Shown piece after piece: positions 1-6,554 of a DNA stretch of 35,068 nt (its first letter is position 1; each line of letters starts with the position of its first letter). This DNA comes from a virus. The translations under genes were made by a program, and so were the position numbers. The stretch is from positions 1-35,068 of IMG/VR virus record IMGVR_UViG_3300034198_007491. One strand, written 5' to 3'. The notes under the pieces are model-generated. The model did not search any database. It saw nothing but the letters and a program-made list of their open reading frames with translations, and had not been told where the DNA came from.

Positions 1-30
1 CTGCTTCAAGCTCGGCTTCTGCTGCTTCAA
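1..30. repeat. Terminal overlap, copy 1 (contig is circular)
   Basis: The first 30 bases are identical to bases 35039-35068. The overlap lies in Ser/Ala-coding low-complexity DNA of the tail fiber gene. The reading frame arriving from 34189 continues in frame through the overlap into the open frame that ends at 1709. The repeat therefore looks like an assembly overlap of a circular or circularly permuted genome. It is far shorter than the direct terminal repeats typical of T7-like virions. Confidence 0.85.
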
Positions 31-1709
31 CAAGCGCAACTAATGCAGCTTCAAGCGCGACGGCTGCTTCGGCTTCTGCTGCTTCTGCTGCGGCCTCGTC
101 TGCATCTGGACTCTATCGTCAGGTGTTAGACAAAACTACCAACTACACAATTGTTGCGGCTGACCAAGGAACATTGTTCCGCGCCAATACCGGCAGCGGC
201 GCAATAACGTTTACGCTTCCTTCAATCTCATCAACTTCTGATGGGTTTAAGATTTCAATTGTCAAATGGACAAGCGATGCAAACGTGGTCAACGTTAATC
301 GTTCTGGCAGCGATACGATCAACGGCGCAACAACTTCTCAAATTGGGTCGCAATATTCTCAAGTGATTTTTGTCGCTGACTTTGAGACGAACACTTGGTT
401 TGCGTCGCAATCAGGTCTTGGCGCGACCAACATGAATGTGGATGTGTTTAGCGGGAATGGCAGCACGACTGCATTTACGCTTGCTGCTGACCCCGGCAGC
501 AAAAACAACACCAACATTTTTATTGGCGGCGTGCATCAAGATCATGCAACCTATTCCGTTAGCGGAACCACGCTAACGTTTTCAACTGCGCCGCCTACCG
601 GCACAAGCAACATTGAAGTCAATTACGGAACGCCGCTTCCTATTGGATCGCCCAGCGATGGCACTGTCACGCCAGCAAAACTTTCTTCTGGACGCCCATA
701 TTGGGATAACAGCGGAATGATTGGCATTGGCACAGACACACCGTCATCTGCAAAGGTTGTCGTGTCTGGTAACAGCATTGGCAACTCTAACATTCGTTTA
801 ATTAACACCGCTTCTGGCGGGCGTATTTGGGATATTTGTCCATTTGCGGTTGGCGTGGCAGACACAATTTTTGCTATTCGCGATGGCACTGCTGCTGCAG
901 ATCGTTTGTCTATTGATTCTTCCGGCAACGTGGGGATCGGGGCGAGTTCGCCCGCAAGTAGGTTGAACGTGGCAACGGCAAGTTCTGGCACGCCGCTAAC
1001 CATAACGATGAGTTCCAACACTAGCGGCTCCGGCGCTGGCGACCGTTGCCGCATTGACTGCTATTCTGCAACAAATGCCGGTGCAGCCTATCAACTTGGT
1101 TTCATTGATTTTGACCGCTCTGACGGCACTGGAACTGCTTCTCAGCTGACGTTCAATACCCGCGTTTCAGGCACGGTTGCAGAACGCGCCCGCATTGACA
1201 GCAGCAGCAATTTTCTGGTGGGGACGACAACTGCTGCTGGCCGCATTGCGCTTGGATACGCAGGACTAACTTCTGTTGGGATTGGTTTCATTGACTCATC
1301 AGCAACGGGGACAACCCAAGCTACAACATTTAATAAAAATGGTACGCAGGTTGGCTCTATTCAAACAAGTAACTCAGCAACATCATATGTGACATCATCT
1401 GATTACCGTCTGAAGAACTCTATTGCTCCGATGGTATCTGGGCTTGCAACTGTCTCTGCTTTAAAACCAGTTACTTACAAGTGGAACGCAGACAACAGCG
1501 ATGGCGAAGGCTTTATTGCCCACGAACTTCAAGCTGTCATTCCGTTTGCTGTTACAGGCGAAAAGGATGCGGTTGATGAAGAAGGTAACATCAAGCCGCA
1601 AGGCGTGGACTACAGCAAGATCGTGGTCCACCTTGTCGCCGCCATGCAAGAACAGCAAACACAAATCTCAGAACTTAAAGCCCGCGTGGCTGCACTGGAG
1701 GCTAAATAA
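1..1709 (+). CDS. Tail fiber protein, C-terminal part (S74 autochaperone)
   Basis: This is the 3' part of the gene that starts at 34189; joined at the overlap the product has 852 residues. The first forty or so codons here continue an Ala/Ser/Thr/Asn-rich stalk. They are followed by a beta-rich fiber body with repeated IGIGT / VGIGASSP-like motifs, typical of triple-beta-helix phage fibers. The C-terminus matches the peptidase S74 (intramolecular chaperone) family: SSDYRLKN, then GFIAHELQ and a terminal coiled coil. By analogy with endosialidase tailspikes, S750 of SSDYRLK would be the autocleavage serine, releasing about 103 residues after trimer folding. The stop codon overlaps the next start (TAATG). 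This region looks more A/T-rich than the early genes. The GTG at 123 is internal, not the true start. Confidence 0.9.
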   Translation, partial: ASSSASAASTSATNAASSATAASASAASAAASSASGLYRQVLDKTTNYTIVAADQGTLFRANTGSGAITFTLPSISSTSDGFKISIVKWTSDANVVNVNRSGSDTINGATTSQIGSQYSQVIFVADFETNTWFASQSGLGATNMNVDVFSGNGSTTAFTLAADPGSKNNTNIFIGGVHQDHATYSVSGTTLTFSTAPPTGTSNIEVNYGTPLPIGSPSDGTVTPAKLSSGRPYWDNSGMIGIGTDTPSSAKVVVSGNSIGNSNIRLINTASGGRIWDICPFAVGVADTIFAIRDGTAAADRLSIDSSGNVGIGASSPASRLNVATASSGTPLTITMSSNTSGSGAGDRCRIDCYSATNAGAAYQLGFIDFDRSDGTGTASQLTFNTRVSGTVAERARIDSSSNFLVGTTTAAGRIALGYAGLTSVGIGFIDSSATGTTQATTFNKNGTQVGSIQTSNSATSYVTSSDYRLKNSIAPMVSGLATVSALKPVTYKWNADNSDGEGFIAHELQAVIPFAVTGEKDAVDEEGNIKPQGVDYSKIVVHLVAAMQEQQTQISELKARVAALEAK

Positions 1710-2443
1710 TGGCTCTCACAAAAGTTCCTCTCACTCTGTTGGATACTCCCGGCACATCTGGCAATGTGCTGACTAGCAATGGCACAGCTTGGGTTAGTGC
1801 CGCAGCTGCGGCTAGCGGTTTTTCTAACATGCAAGTGTTTACAAGCACTGGCACGTTTACTGTTCCTGCTGGCATCACAAAAGTAAAGGTCACAGTTGTT
1901 GGCGGTGGTGGCGGCGGTGGATATGGCGCTGCAAATAGCCGCCCCGGCGGCAACGGAGGCGGCGGCGGTGGCGCTTCTCAAAAAATTGTTTCTGGCCTTA
2001 CTCCCAGCGGCACTGTTGCAGTAACCGTTGGGTCTGGTGGTGCTGGTTCTAGTGGACTTTCCAGAGCAACGTCAGGCGGAACATCTTCGTTTGGTGCATA
2101 TTGCTCCGCGACGGGTGGGCAAGGTGGATTTTATTTTGGCAATGGCGCTACACCTGTCTCAACTGGAGGAGCGGGTTCATCTGGCGATATAAACATGACA
2201 GGTGAAGCTGGCAAATATACAGGCGGCGATACTGGCGCTGGTGCTGGAGCTTACAATGTTTATGGCGGTCACGGCGGTTGCTCTATTTTAGGCGGCGGCG
2301 GCTTGGGCGGTGTGCAAGGAGATTTCAATTTGTCTCCTTCCGTTGGCGGTGGATACGGTGGTGGCGGTGGAGGTGCGGCTAACGGAAGTGGCATGGTTAC
2401 TGGAGCTGCTGGCGCTGCTGGTGTCGTGATCGTGGAGTATTAA
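1709..2443 (+). CDS. Glycine-rich tail fiber adhesin
   Basis: The product has 244 residues. The N-terminal ~45 residues begin MALTKVPLTLLDTPGTSG and resemble a fiber-tip attachment segment. A segment of the type VFTSTGTFTVPAGITKVKVTVVGGG follows. The rest is dominated by Gly-Gly-Gly runs separated by short beta-prone stretches, and it ends GVVIVEY. This is the hallmark of glycine-rich phage adhesin domains, which fold as polyglycine-II helix sandwiches in T-even gp38-like proteins. It sits directly after the S74-containing fiber with a TAATG overlap, as expected for a distal receptor-binding protein or fiber chaperone/adhesin. No enzymatic motif is visible. Receptor-binding function is inferred from composition and position. 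Confidence 0.75.
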   Translation: MALTKVPLTLLDTPGTSGNVLTSNGTAWVSAAAAASGFSNMQVFTSTGTFTVPAGITKVKVTVVGGGGGGGYGAANSRPGGNGGGGGGASQKIVSGLTPSGTVAVTVGSGGAGSSGLSRATSGGTSSFGAYCSATGGQGGFYFGNGATPVSTGGAGSSGDINMTGEAGKYTGGDTGAGAGAYNVYGGHGGCSILGGGGLGGVQGDFNLSPSVGGGYGGGGGGAANGSGMVTGAAGAAGVVIVEY

Positions 2444-2444
2444 G

Positions 2445-2660
2445 ATGAAACAAGCTCTCATTTCCCCACTTGAAAATGTATACAACTATTCTGGCAATTG
2501 CTTGGGCAACCGCGTTGCTGAAATAGCTGATCAATCATTTGAGATTGCATTGCCCCTATTCTGGGTTGAATGCGCTAACAATGTCATTGCAGATCAGTTT
2601 TATTACGACGGTTCGACTTGTCAGCCAATCCCGACAAAACCAATCACGCCTGTTGAGTAA
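2445..2660 (+). CDS. Small fiber-associated protein of unknown function
   Basis: The product has 71 residues and starts one base after the stop of the glycine-rich adhesin, which suggests translational coupling. It has a mixed hydrophobic/acidic composition with two cysteines, a Trp-Val-Glu-Cys segment in the middle, and a proline-rich tail ending PTKPITPVE. Small proteins of this size with a YYDGSTCQ-like motif are commonly encoded after fiber genes in phages. No function can be assigned. It has no transmembrane segment or signal peptide. It could be a fiber accessory or assembly protein by location only. Confidence 0.6.
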   Translation: MKQALISPLENVYNYSGNCLGNRVAEIADQSFEIALPLFWVECANNVIADQFYYDGSTCQPIPTKPITPVE

Positions 2661-2682
2661 ACATCTATAAGGGAATGAATTG

Positions 2683-3036
2683 ATGATTGAGCAACTGGTC
2701 CCCAAAGTTCTTGCCACCCGCAACGCCGCTCACATGGCTCATTGGAAAACCAAAAGCTATGCGCAGCACATTGCGCTTGACGAATTTTACACTGAGATCC
2801 TTGATGCCTTGGACAATCTGGTTGAAACCTATCAAGGCGCGTTTGGCTTGATTGATCTTAATGCGCCAATGGGCATCGTGCCAAAGGACATTGTGGCTCA
2901 CATTGGAGCGGAAGCTCAATGGATTGACGCCAATCGTTCTAAGATTGCCAAGAACCTTGGCTCGCTTGAGAATATCGTTGACGAGCTGACCGGCGTCTAT
3001 CTCAAATCATTTTACAAACTTACAAACTTGTCTTGA
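2683..3036 (+). CDS. DUF5856-type ferritin-like phage protein
   Basis: The product is 117 residues if read from the ATG at 2683, which follows an AAGGGA ribosome binding site; an in-frame TTG lies one codon upstream. The pattern RNAAHMAHWKTKSYAQHIALDEFY followed by ILDALDNLVETYQGAFG is what I know from DUF5856. Those small helical phage proteins have a ferritin/Dps-like look: a His-x-x-His-Trp-x-Thr motif, then an all-helical acidic segment. The role in phage is unknown. The gene lies between fiber and lysis genes on the late strand. Assignment rests on pattern recognition; iron binding is not shown. Confidence 0.7.
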   Translation: MIEQLVPKVLATRNAAHMAHWKTKSYAQHIALDEFYTEILDALDNLVETYQGAFGLIDLNAPMGIVPKDIVAHIGAEAQWIDANRSKIAKNLGSLENIVDELTGVYLKSFYKLTNLS

Positions 3037-3037
3037 T

Positions 3038-3220
3038 ATGGCGGCGGCAATGGCAAACATTAGCGAAACTGAAGCGCGGTTGAATTCGCACGAAGCTGTC
3101 TGCATGATTCGCTATGAAGCAATCAACGCGCGCCTAAAAAGGATTGAGCACATTCTTATGGCGTCATGCGCCTTTATTATTGCGACGCTCGGTGCAATAG
3201 CTCTGAAGCTCCCGCATTAA
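3038..3220 (+). CDS. Small membrane protein, possible holin component
   Basis: The product has 60 residues and starts one base after the previous stop. The N-terminal ~38 residues form a charged amphipathic helix (SETEARLNSHEAVCMIRYEAINARLKRIEHI). A single hydrophobic segment at about 40-58 ends with ALKLPH. This helix-then-transmembrane layout resembles XhlA-like hemolysin/holin accessory proteins and is common beside endolysin genes. An alternative ATG lies five codons in (3053). The next gene begins 13 bases downstream. A holin role is inferred from topology and neighbourhood only. Confidence 0.6.
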   Translation: MAAAMANISETEARLNSHEAVCMIRYEAINARLKRIEHILMASCAFIIATLGAIALKLPH

Positions 3221-3233
3221 GGAGTAACACTTG

Positions 3234-3707
3234 ATGAGCACAACAGAAGAGAAGCAAGAGAAGATTGCCCTTGAGATGGCTGCATCAGCTAGCAAGGGCG
3301 CATTGGTAGAGAAGATCACATTTGCTGGTATTCCTATTTTGTTCTCATGCGTTGTGTATCTCATGAACGCTTTGTCTAGCGCCAACAATGAAATCATCCA
3401 GATCAAATCCAAGATTGCCGTAGTGGTTAACGCTGACAATAAAGCGATCCCGCCCCAAGGAACGACGATTGATATGGCGCAGATCCGCGAGCAGTTGAAC
3501 GACAAGATCGACAAGGTTGAGCGCGATGCTGCTTTGGCTCGCGCGGCCATGACGCTTGATCGTGAGCGTTCGATGTCATTGGTCGATAAGAGCCGCTTGG
3601 ATATGGCCGCTGACGCGGCTGCGGCTCGCGCTTCAATCAGGTTCGACATGATGAAAGGGATGGGGGATCTAGATAAACGCATCACCCTCTTGGAGAAGGC
3701 GCGATAA
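3234..3707 (+). CDS. Membrane-anchored coiled-coil protein of the lysis region
   Basis: The product is 157 residues from ATG 3234, preceded by a strong AAGGAG site about 10 bases upstream; the TTG one codon earlier is less likely. A short polar N-terminus leads to one transmembrane helix around residues 27-46 (ITFAGIPILFSCVVYLMNAL). A long, charged Ala/Arg/Asp/Glu/Lys helical region follows, predicted coiled coil to the end. No enzymatic motif is visible. It lies between a small membrane protein and the endolysin operon segment, so it may be a holin, holin regulator or virion membrane protein. The sequence does not decide among these. Confidence 0.6.
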   Translation: MSTTEEKQEKIALEMAASASKGALVEKITFAGIPILFSCVVYLMNALSSANNEIIQIKSKIAVVVNADNKAIPPQGTTIDMAQIREQLNDKIDKVERDAALARAAMTLDRERSMSLVDKSRLDMAADAAAARASIRFDMMKGMGDLDKRITLLEKAR

Positions 3708-3920
3708 ATGGACCCCATCATCACTATCAAGTTCCTACTCATCACTTGGTTGGTTGATGTTCAGTCGCTGAAGATCCTCCATTACGCGCCCATGATGGTC
3801 TACAGTTCTGAGCAAGAATGCATTCACGGATTTCAGAAAACACGCGAAGCACATGAGAGATCATACGCCTACAACCTAAAGATTAGAGGCGTCTGTATTT
3901 CGGCTGGCACATCACAATAA
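3708..3920 (+). CDS. Small exported-like protein, function unknown
   Basis: The product has 70 residues; its ATG immediately follows the previous TAA. The first ~20 residues are hydrophobic (MDPIITIKFLLITWLVDVQS) and could be a signal anchor. The remainder is polar, with two cysteines (in QECIHG and GVCISA) that could form a disulfide if exported. It precedes the endolysin by 9 bases, so it is part of the lysis transcript. I do not recognise the family. A signal-anchored periplasmic accessory or antiholin-like role is possible but unproven. Confidence 0.55.
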   Translation: MDPIITIKFLLITWLVDVQSLKILHYAPMMVYSSEQECIHGFQKTREAHERSYAYNLKIRGVCISAGTSQ

Positions 3921-3929
3921 GGGAATACA

Positions 3930-4739
3930 ATGTCGACATCTCTATACGAAGACCTCTGCGCACTTGCCCCCCGAGCCAAGAAGGATCTGCTGAAGCAGTT
4001 CTCCATTGTGGCCCCTGCTGTGCTGGCCGAGTACGAGATCAACACGGCGCTGCGGGAAGCTCACTTCTGGGCGCAGGCTGCGCATGAGACTGGCGGCTTC
4101 AAGTTCATGCGTGAGATCTGGGGGCCGACAGACGCGCAGAAACGCTATGAAGGGCGCAAGGATCTTGGCAACACCGAGCCGGGCGACGGCAAGCGTTACG
4201 CTGGTCGTGGCATCTTTCAACTTACGGGTCGTGCTAACTACAAAAAGTATGGCGACATCCTTGGCATTGATCTGGTCACTGACCCTGAGAAGGCAGCTGA
4301 TTCTGAAATTTCGCTGCGCATTGCATGCGAGTATTGGAAGAGCCGCAAGATCAATGCGTGCGCTGATAAAGACGACGTGGTTGCAGTGACCAAAAAGATT
4401 AACGGCGGCACCAATGGCATTGCCGACCGGCGCACTTGCCTTGCCGTTGCCAAGAAAATGTGGGCCGACAACTACGAGAGCGAGATGGTGCCTGTGCAGA
4501 AACAGGAGAAGACCATTGTCGAAAGCAAGCAAGGCGCAGGCGCTGCTGCGGTTGGTCTGCTCGGTTCTGTTGGCGCGGCAAAAGAAGTAACGGCGCAGGT
4601 CCAAGAGGCAAACGATTTGTTTGGCACGATCATGGGTCTTGTCTCAAATCCGCAGTTCTTAATGATGGCTGCAATTGTCGGCATTGGCGGAGCTATTTGG
4701 TATTGGCGGAAAAAGCACATGGAGGAATACGGTGTTTAG
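3930..4739 (+). CDS. Endolysin, GH19 family, with C-terminal membrane segment
   Basis: The product has 269 residues and is preceded by AAGGGA. Residues ~1-170 are a glycoside hydrolase 19 (chitinase/lysozyme-like) domain. It contains AHETGGF with the likely general-acid Glu at residue 53, the RYEGR segment, and the conserved GRGIFQLTGRANYKKYG block at ~92-108. It should cleave peptidoglycan glycan strands to release progeny. After an Ala/Gln-rich linker, residues ~237-257 form a hydrophobic helix (FLMMAAIVGIGGAIWYW) followed by RKKH, so the protein looks tail-anchored. GH19 phage endolysins more often lack such an anchor. The stop overlaps the GTG start of the spanin gene. Confidence 0.9.
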   Translation: MSTSLYEDLCALAPRAKKDLLKQFSIVAPAVLAEYEINTALREAHFWAQAAHETGGFKFMREIWGPTDAQKRYEGRKDLGNTEPGDGKRYAGRGIFQLTGRANYKKYGDILGIDLVTDPEKAADSEISLRIACEYWKSRKINACADKDDVVAVTKKINGGTNGIADRRTCLAVAKKMWADNYESEMVPVQKQEKTIVESKQGAGAAAVGLLGSVGAAKEVTAQVQEANDLFGTIMGLVSNPQFLMMAAIVGIGGAIWYWRKKHMEEYGV

Positions 4740-4962
4740 CCTGCTCTTCACTCCTATGGGCCGTTACCTTTTGATTGGTGGGCTTGTGTTCGCCGTGATC
4801 ATTGGAGCTTATGTCAAGATTAAGTCGGATGCTGTAGCTGAGCTAGAAGCCGCAGCTATGGCCGACGCACTCAAGAGGACAAGCGATGCAATACGGGCTG
4901 GTGATTCTGTGCGGGTTGATGGTGAGCGGCTGCGCGACCCTGACCGGAACCAAAGGGACTAA
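4732..4962 (+). CDS. Inner-membrane spanin (Rz-like)
   Basis: The product is 76 residues if started at GTG 4732, which has GGAGGA at the right distance and overlaps the endolysin end by 8 bases. One N-terminal transmembrane helix (about residues 9-28, GRYLLIGGLVFAVIIGAYVK) is followed by a charged helical periplasmic part rich in Asp, Glu and Arg. This is the architecture of i-spanins, which join an outer-membrane lipoprotein partner to disrupt the outer membrane. An out-of-frame lipoprotein gene begins inside it at 4886, the classical Rz/Rz1 arrangement. Confidence 0.85.
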   Translation: MFSLLFTPMGRYLLIGGLVFAVIIGAYVKIKSDAVAELEAAAMADALKRTSDAIRAGDSVRVDGERLRDPDRNQRD

Positions 4963-5083
4963 CGCTTCGGCGTGTTCTGTTTGGAAAGACATAAGCTGGT
5001 CAAAGAAAGACACGGACCAGACCATTACCGAGATCAAGGTGAACAACGCTCGTCGTGACGCTTGGTGTGCAGACAAGCCGTGA
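4886..5083 (+). CDS. Outer-membrane spanin lipoprotein (Rz1-like)
   Basis: The product has 65 residues. A hydrophobic signal runs into a lipobox, LMVSGC, with the lipidated cysteine at residue 16. A short periplasmic part follows that ends DTDQTITEIKVNNARRDAWC, a tail I associate with Rz1-like phage lipoproteins. The start lies inside the i-spanin gene in another frame, with a 77-base overlap. Together the pair should span the periplasm and fuse inner and outer membranes at the final lysis step. It is the last gene of the late rightward transcript and is followed by a terminator. Confidence 0.85.
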   Translation: MQYGLVILCGLMVSGCATLTGTKGTNASACSVWKDISWSKKDTDQTITEIKVNNARRDAWCADKP

Positions 5084-5089
5084 ACAAAG

Positions 5090-5105
5090 TGTGCCGACTT
5101 TTGTG
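5090..5105 (+). repeat. Candidate integrase arm-type site, left copy
   Basis: TGTGCCGACTTTTGTG occurs here in non-coding DNA after the spanin gene, about 125 bp left of attP. The identical 16-mer recurs at 5336-5351 on the other side of attP. A 14-base match lies at 5543-5556. Such direct repeats flanking a core are typical of lambda-type integrase arm sites. Binding is inferred, not shown. Confidence 0.45.
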
Positions 5106-5114
5106 ACCAGAAAG

Positions 5115-5146
5115 ACCGCATTTGTTCACGGCAAATGCGGTTTTTG
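5115..5146 (+). terminator. Rho-independent terminator of the late transcript
   Basis: A perfect 10-bp stem pairs ACCGCATTTG (5115-5124) with CAAATGCGGT (5132-5141) across a 7-base loop, and a T run follows. It lies 31 bases after the o-spanin stop. It would end the rightward late transcript before attP and the convergent integrase gene. Confidence 0.9.
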
Positions 5147-5229
5147 TCATTTAGCCACTAGCTTCAAAGCCTTTGATTTGCTGAAGAAAATTGGCTTTGC
5201 AGTTAGGCAACCCACTGTAGAGTTGTGGA

Positions 5230-5287
5230 TTGCTAAATCGTCATAGGGGAAACCCTATCGTGGGTTCGAATCCCACCGTCTCCGCCA
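5230..5287 (+). other. attP: 3' part of a tRNA-Ser(GCU) gene
   Basis: From the anticodon loop to the CCA end, the DNA reads as the 3' half of a class II tRNA-Ser. It has anticodon GCT (5232-5234), a long variable arm (ATAGGG-GAAA-CCCTAT), a T arm (GTGGG TTCGAAT CCCAC, 5260-5276), acceptor strand CGTCTCC, G discriminator and encoded CCA (5285-5287). The 5' half is absent: no GGAGACG acceptor strand lies upstream, and the bases left of the anticodon loop do not pair. This is what a phage attP looks like when integration occurs in a tRNA anticodon loop and restores the gene. It lies 26 bp from the integrase stop. Confidence 0.85.
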
Positions 5288-5288
5288 G

Positions 5289-5304
5289 AAACCCTAGGGT
5301 TTTT
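5289..5304. terminator. Palindrome between attP and integrase, possible weak terminator
   Basis: AAACCCTAGGGTTT is a 14-base perfect palindrome followed by two more T residues. It sits two bases after the tRNA CCA and ten bases before the integrase stop codon. It could be a short bidirectional terminator, or the tail of the host tRNA transcript carried within the attachment core. The stem is short and leaves only four bases for a loop. Confidence 0.35.
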
Positions 5305-5313
5305 GAACCAGCC

Positions 5314-6375
5314 TCAACCTGAAGACCGTTGCTCTTGTGCCGACTTTTGTGCCGACTCTGCTTTGGCGCTCAAGACCTGCTCAGGTGTCAGATATTCCAG
5401 ATACATCTCGGTTGTTTTGACGGAGGTGTGCCCTAGTTCTTTTTGCAAAGTGTAGATATTCCCGCTATTTTGCAAGAAGCGGACGGCATAAACGTGCCGC
5501 AAATCATGGAACCTGAAACGCGTGAAAGGCTGCCCGGCTTTCTGTGCCGACTTTTGGACGCGCGCCACCACCGAAGCGAAGTAGGACGAGGGGTTCACCC
5601 AAGCCTCTCCGTCGTGGTGAAAGACCACCGTCGATGTGGCGTGGCGGGGGCAAGACTGGAATAAAGCAAGGGCTTCCGGCGTCAGCTGGATTACCCTTCG
5701 TTTATTCCTCTTGCCGATCAGCGTCAGATCCTTGTCCCTCAGATGGCTCCAGATCGAATGGCACAGCTCCTTCTGCCGCGCGCCGGTCAACAGCGCGGCT
5801 CTAGCCAGAAGCGCCATGGACGGGGAGCAGGAGGCCAGCACGGCCTCAATGTCTTCGGGCGGCGGCAGCACGATGGGGTCGCGCCGCTCTTTCATGCGGG
5901 TCATTTTGTCGCGGGCTGGGTTTCCCTCCCGCCAGTTCTGATCGTCGGCGTAGCCGAGGATTTGCGACAAGGCGACGAGGTCTCGCTTGACCGTGGCTAT
6001 GGAGACCAGCTTCTTGCGCCGCAGAACGTAGTCGTTGATCTCCTTCTTGCTGATCTCGTGAATCAGCATGTGCCCGAAATCCACCTGAAGTTGGGCGAAG
6101 GAACAGGCGTATCTGCGACGGCTGGCGTCGGACAGGCCGTCGGCTTGGTCGTCGCCGGACCAAGCGATGATGACGTCGTGCCAGCTTTTGGTCGTCTCGC
6201 CTCTATGGAACCGGCTTTGCGCCGCCTCCTTCAGCTCGTTCGCCGCGCGCTGCGCAACTTGTCGATTGCGTGTGCGTAGGCTTTCTCTAATTTCGTGCCC
6301 GCCAAGAGTGAAGCGGACCCACCAGATCCCGCCCTGCCCCCTCTGGTAGATGTGCGCGTCTTTCTGTTTAGCCAT
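5314..6375 (-). CDS. int: Tyrosine integrase
   Basis: The product has 353 residues. The N-terminus (IYQRGQGGIWWVRFTLGGHEIRESL) is the short strand-rich arm-binding type. A SAM-like core-binding domain spans about 60-165, and the catalytic domain follows. The visible active site is R200 (TGARQKEL), K222/K225 (GKRNKRR), H290-x-x-R293 (HDLRH), H316 (ELGHTS) and nucleophile Y325 (TTEMYLEY). It should recombine attP with a host tRNA-Ser(GCU) gene. The gene is transcribed leftward toward attP, the usual orientation. Its start lies inside the upstream Xis-like gene in a different frame. Its last residues contain a SAQKSAQ repeat whose DNA overlaps the candidate arm sites. Confidence 0.93.
   Translation of the reverse strand: MAKQKDAHIYQRGQGGIWWVRFTLGGHEIRESLRTRNRQVAQRAANELKEAAQSRFHRGETTKSWHDVIIAWSGDDQADGLSDASRRRYACSFAQLQVDFGHMLIHEISKKEINDYVLRRKKLVSIATVKRDLVALSQILGYADDQNWREGNPARDKMTRMKERRDPIVLPPPEDIEAVLASCSPSMALLARAALLTGARQKELCHSIWSHLRDKDLTLIGKRNKRRVIQLTPEALALFQSCPRHATSTVVFHHDGEAWVNPSSYFASVVARVQKSAQKAGQPFTRFRFHDLRHVYAVRFLQNSGNIYTLQKELGHTSVKTTEMYLEYLTPEQVLSAKAESAQKSAQEQRSSG
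5336..5360 (+). repeat. Candidate integrase arm-type sites, right copies
   Basis: The same 16-mer as at 5090 (TGTGCCGACTTTTGTG) lies at 5336-5351. It is followed, 12 bp out of phase, by TGTGCCGACTCTG (5348-5360). A further 14-base copy is at 5543-5556. These right-hand copies lie inside the integrase coding region and encode SAQK-like residues. Coding repetition is therefore a competing explanation, but it does not explain the non-coding left copy. Confidence 0.4.
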
Positions 6376-6554
6376 GTCTCACGCTCTTTCATCTCGATGA
6401 ACTGTCGCAGCTTGGCTGGGTCGAAGGTCCAAGTATGGCCTATCTTCGCAGCGCCCGGCAACTCGCCCCGAAGGGCGAGGTGCTGGACTGTTCGGGTTGT
6501 CAAACCGAGCAAGGCTGCTGCTTGCTCGGCTCGGATGCGCGCCAGCGGTGTCAT
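6231..6554 (-). CDS. Xis/AlpA-like MerR-type HTH protein (putative excisionase)
   Basis: The product has 107 residues. Residues ~7-58 form a small winged-helix of the excisionase/HTH_17 type: AEQAAALLGLTTRTVQHLALRGELPGAAKIGHTWTF, then DPAKLRQFI. The C-terminal half is Arg/Gly/Ser-rich and is encoded in the 145 bases that overlap the integrase start in another frame. Placed directly upstream of int, it is most simply a recombination directionality factor that bends attachment DNA for excision. A transcriptional regulator of similar fold is possible. It starts within an ATGA overlap with the upstream gene. Confidence 0.75.
   Translation of the reverse strand: MTPLARIRAEQAAALLGLTTRTVQHLALRGELPGAAKIGHTWTFDPAKLRQFIEMKERETWLNRKTRTSTRGGRAGSGGSASLLAGTKLEKAYAHAIDKLRSARRTS

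Noticed and set aside
1-30. Direct terminal repeat of a T7-like virion
   Set aside because: 30 bases is far too short, and the repeat is coding and in frame; assembly overlap of a circular map is simpler.
5160-5287. Complete tRNA gene
   Set aside because: Only the 3' half is present. The 5' acceptor strand GGAGACG and a matching D arm are missing and the anticodon stem cannot form.
5743-6279. 178-codon plus-strand frame across the integrase
   Set aside because: It is a shadow of the integrase gene; the catalytic motifs are in the minus-strand frame.
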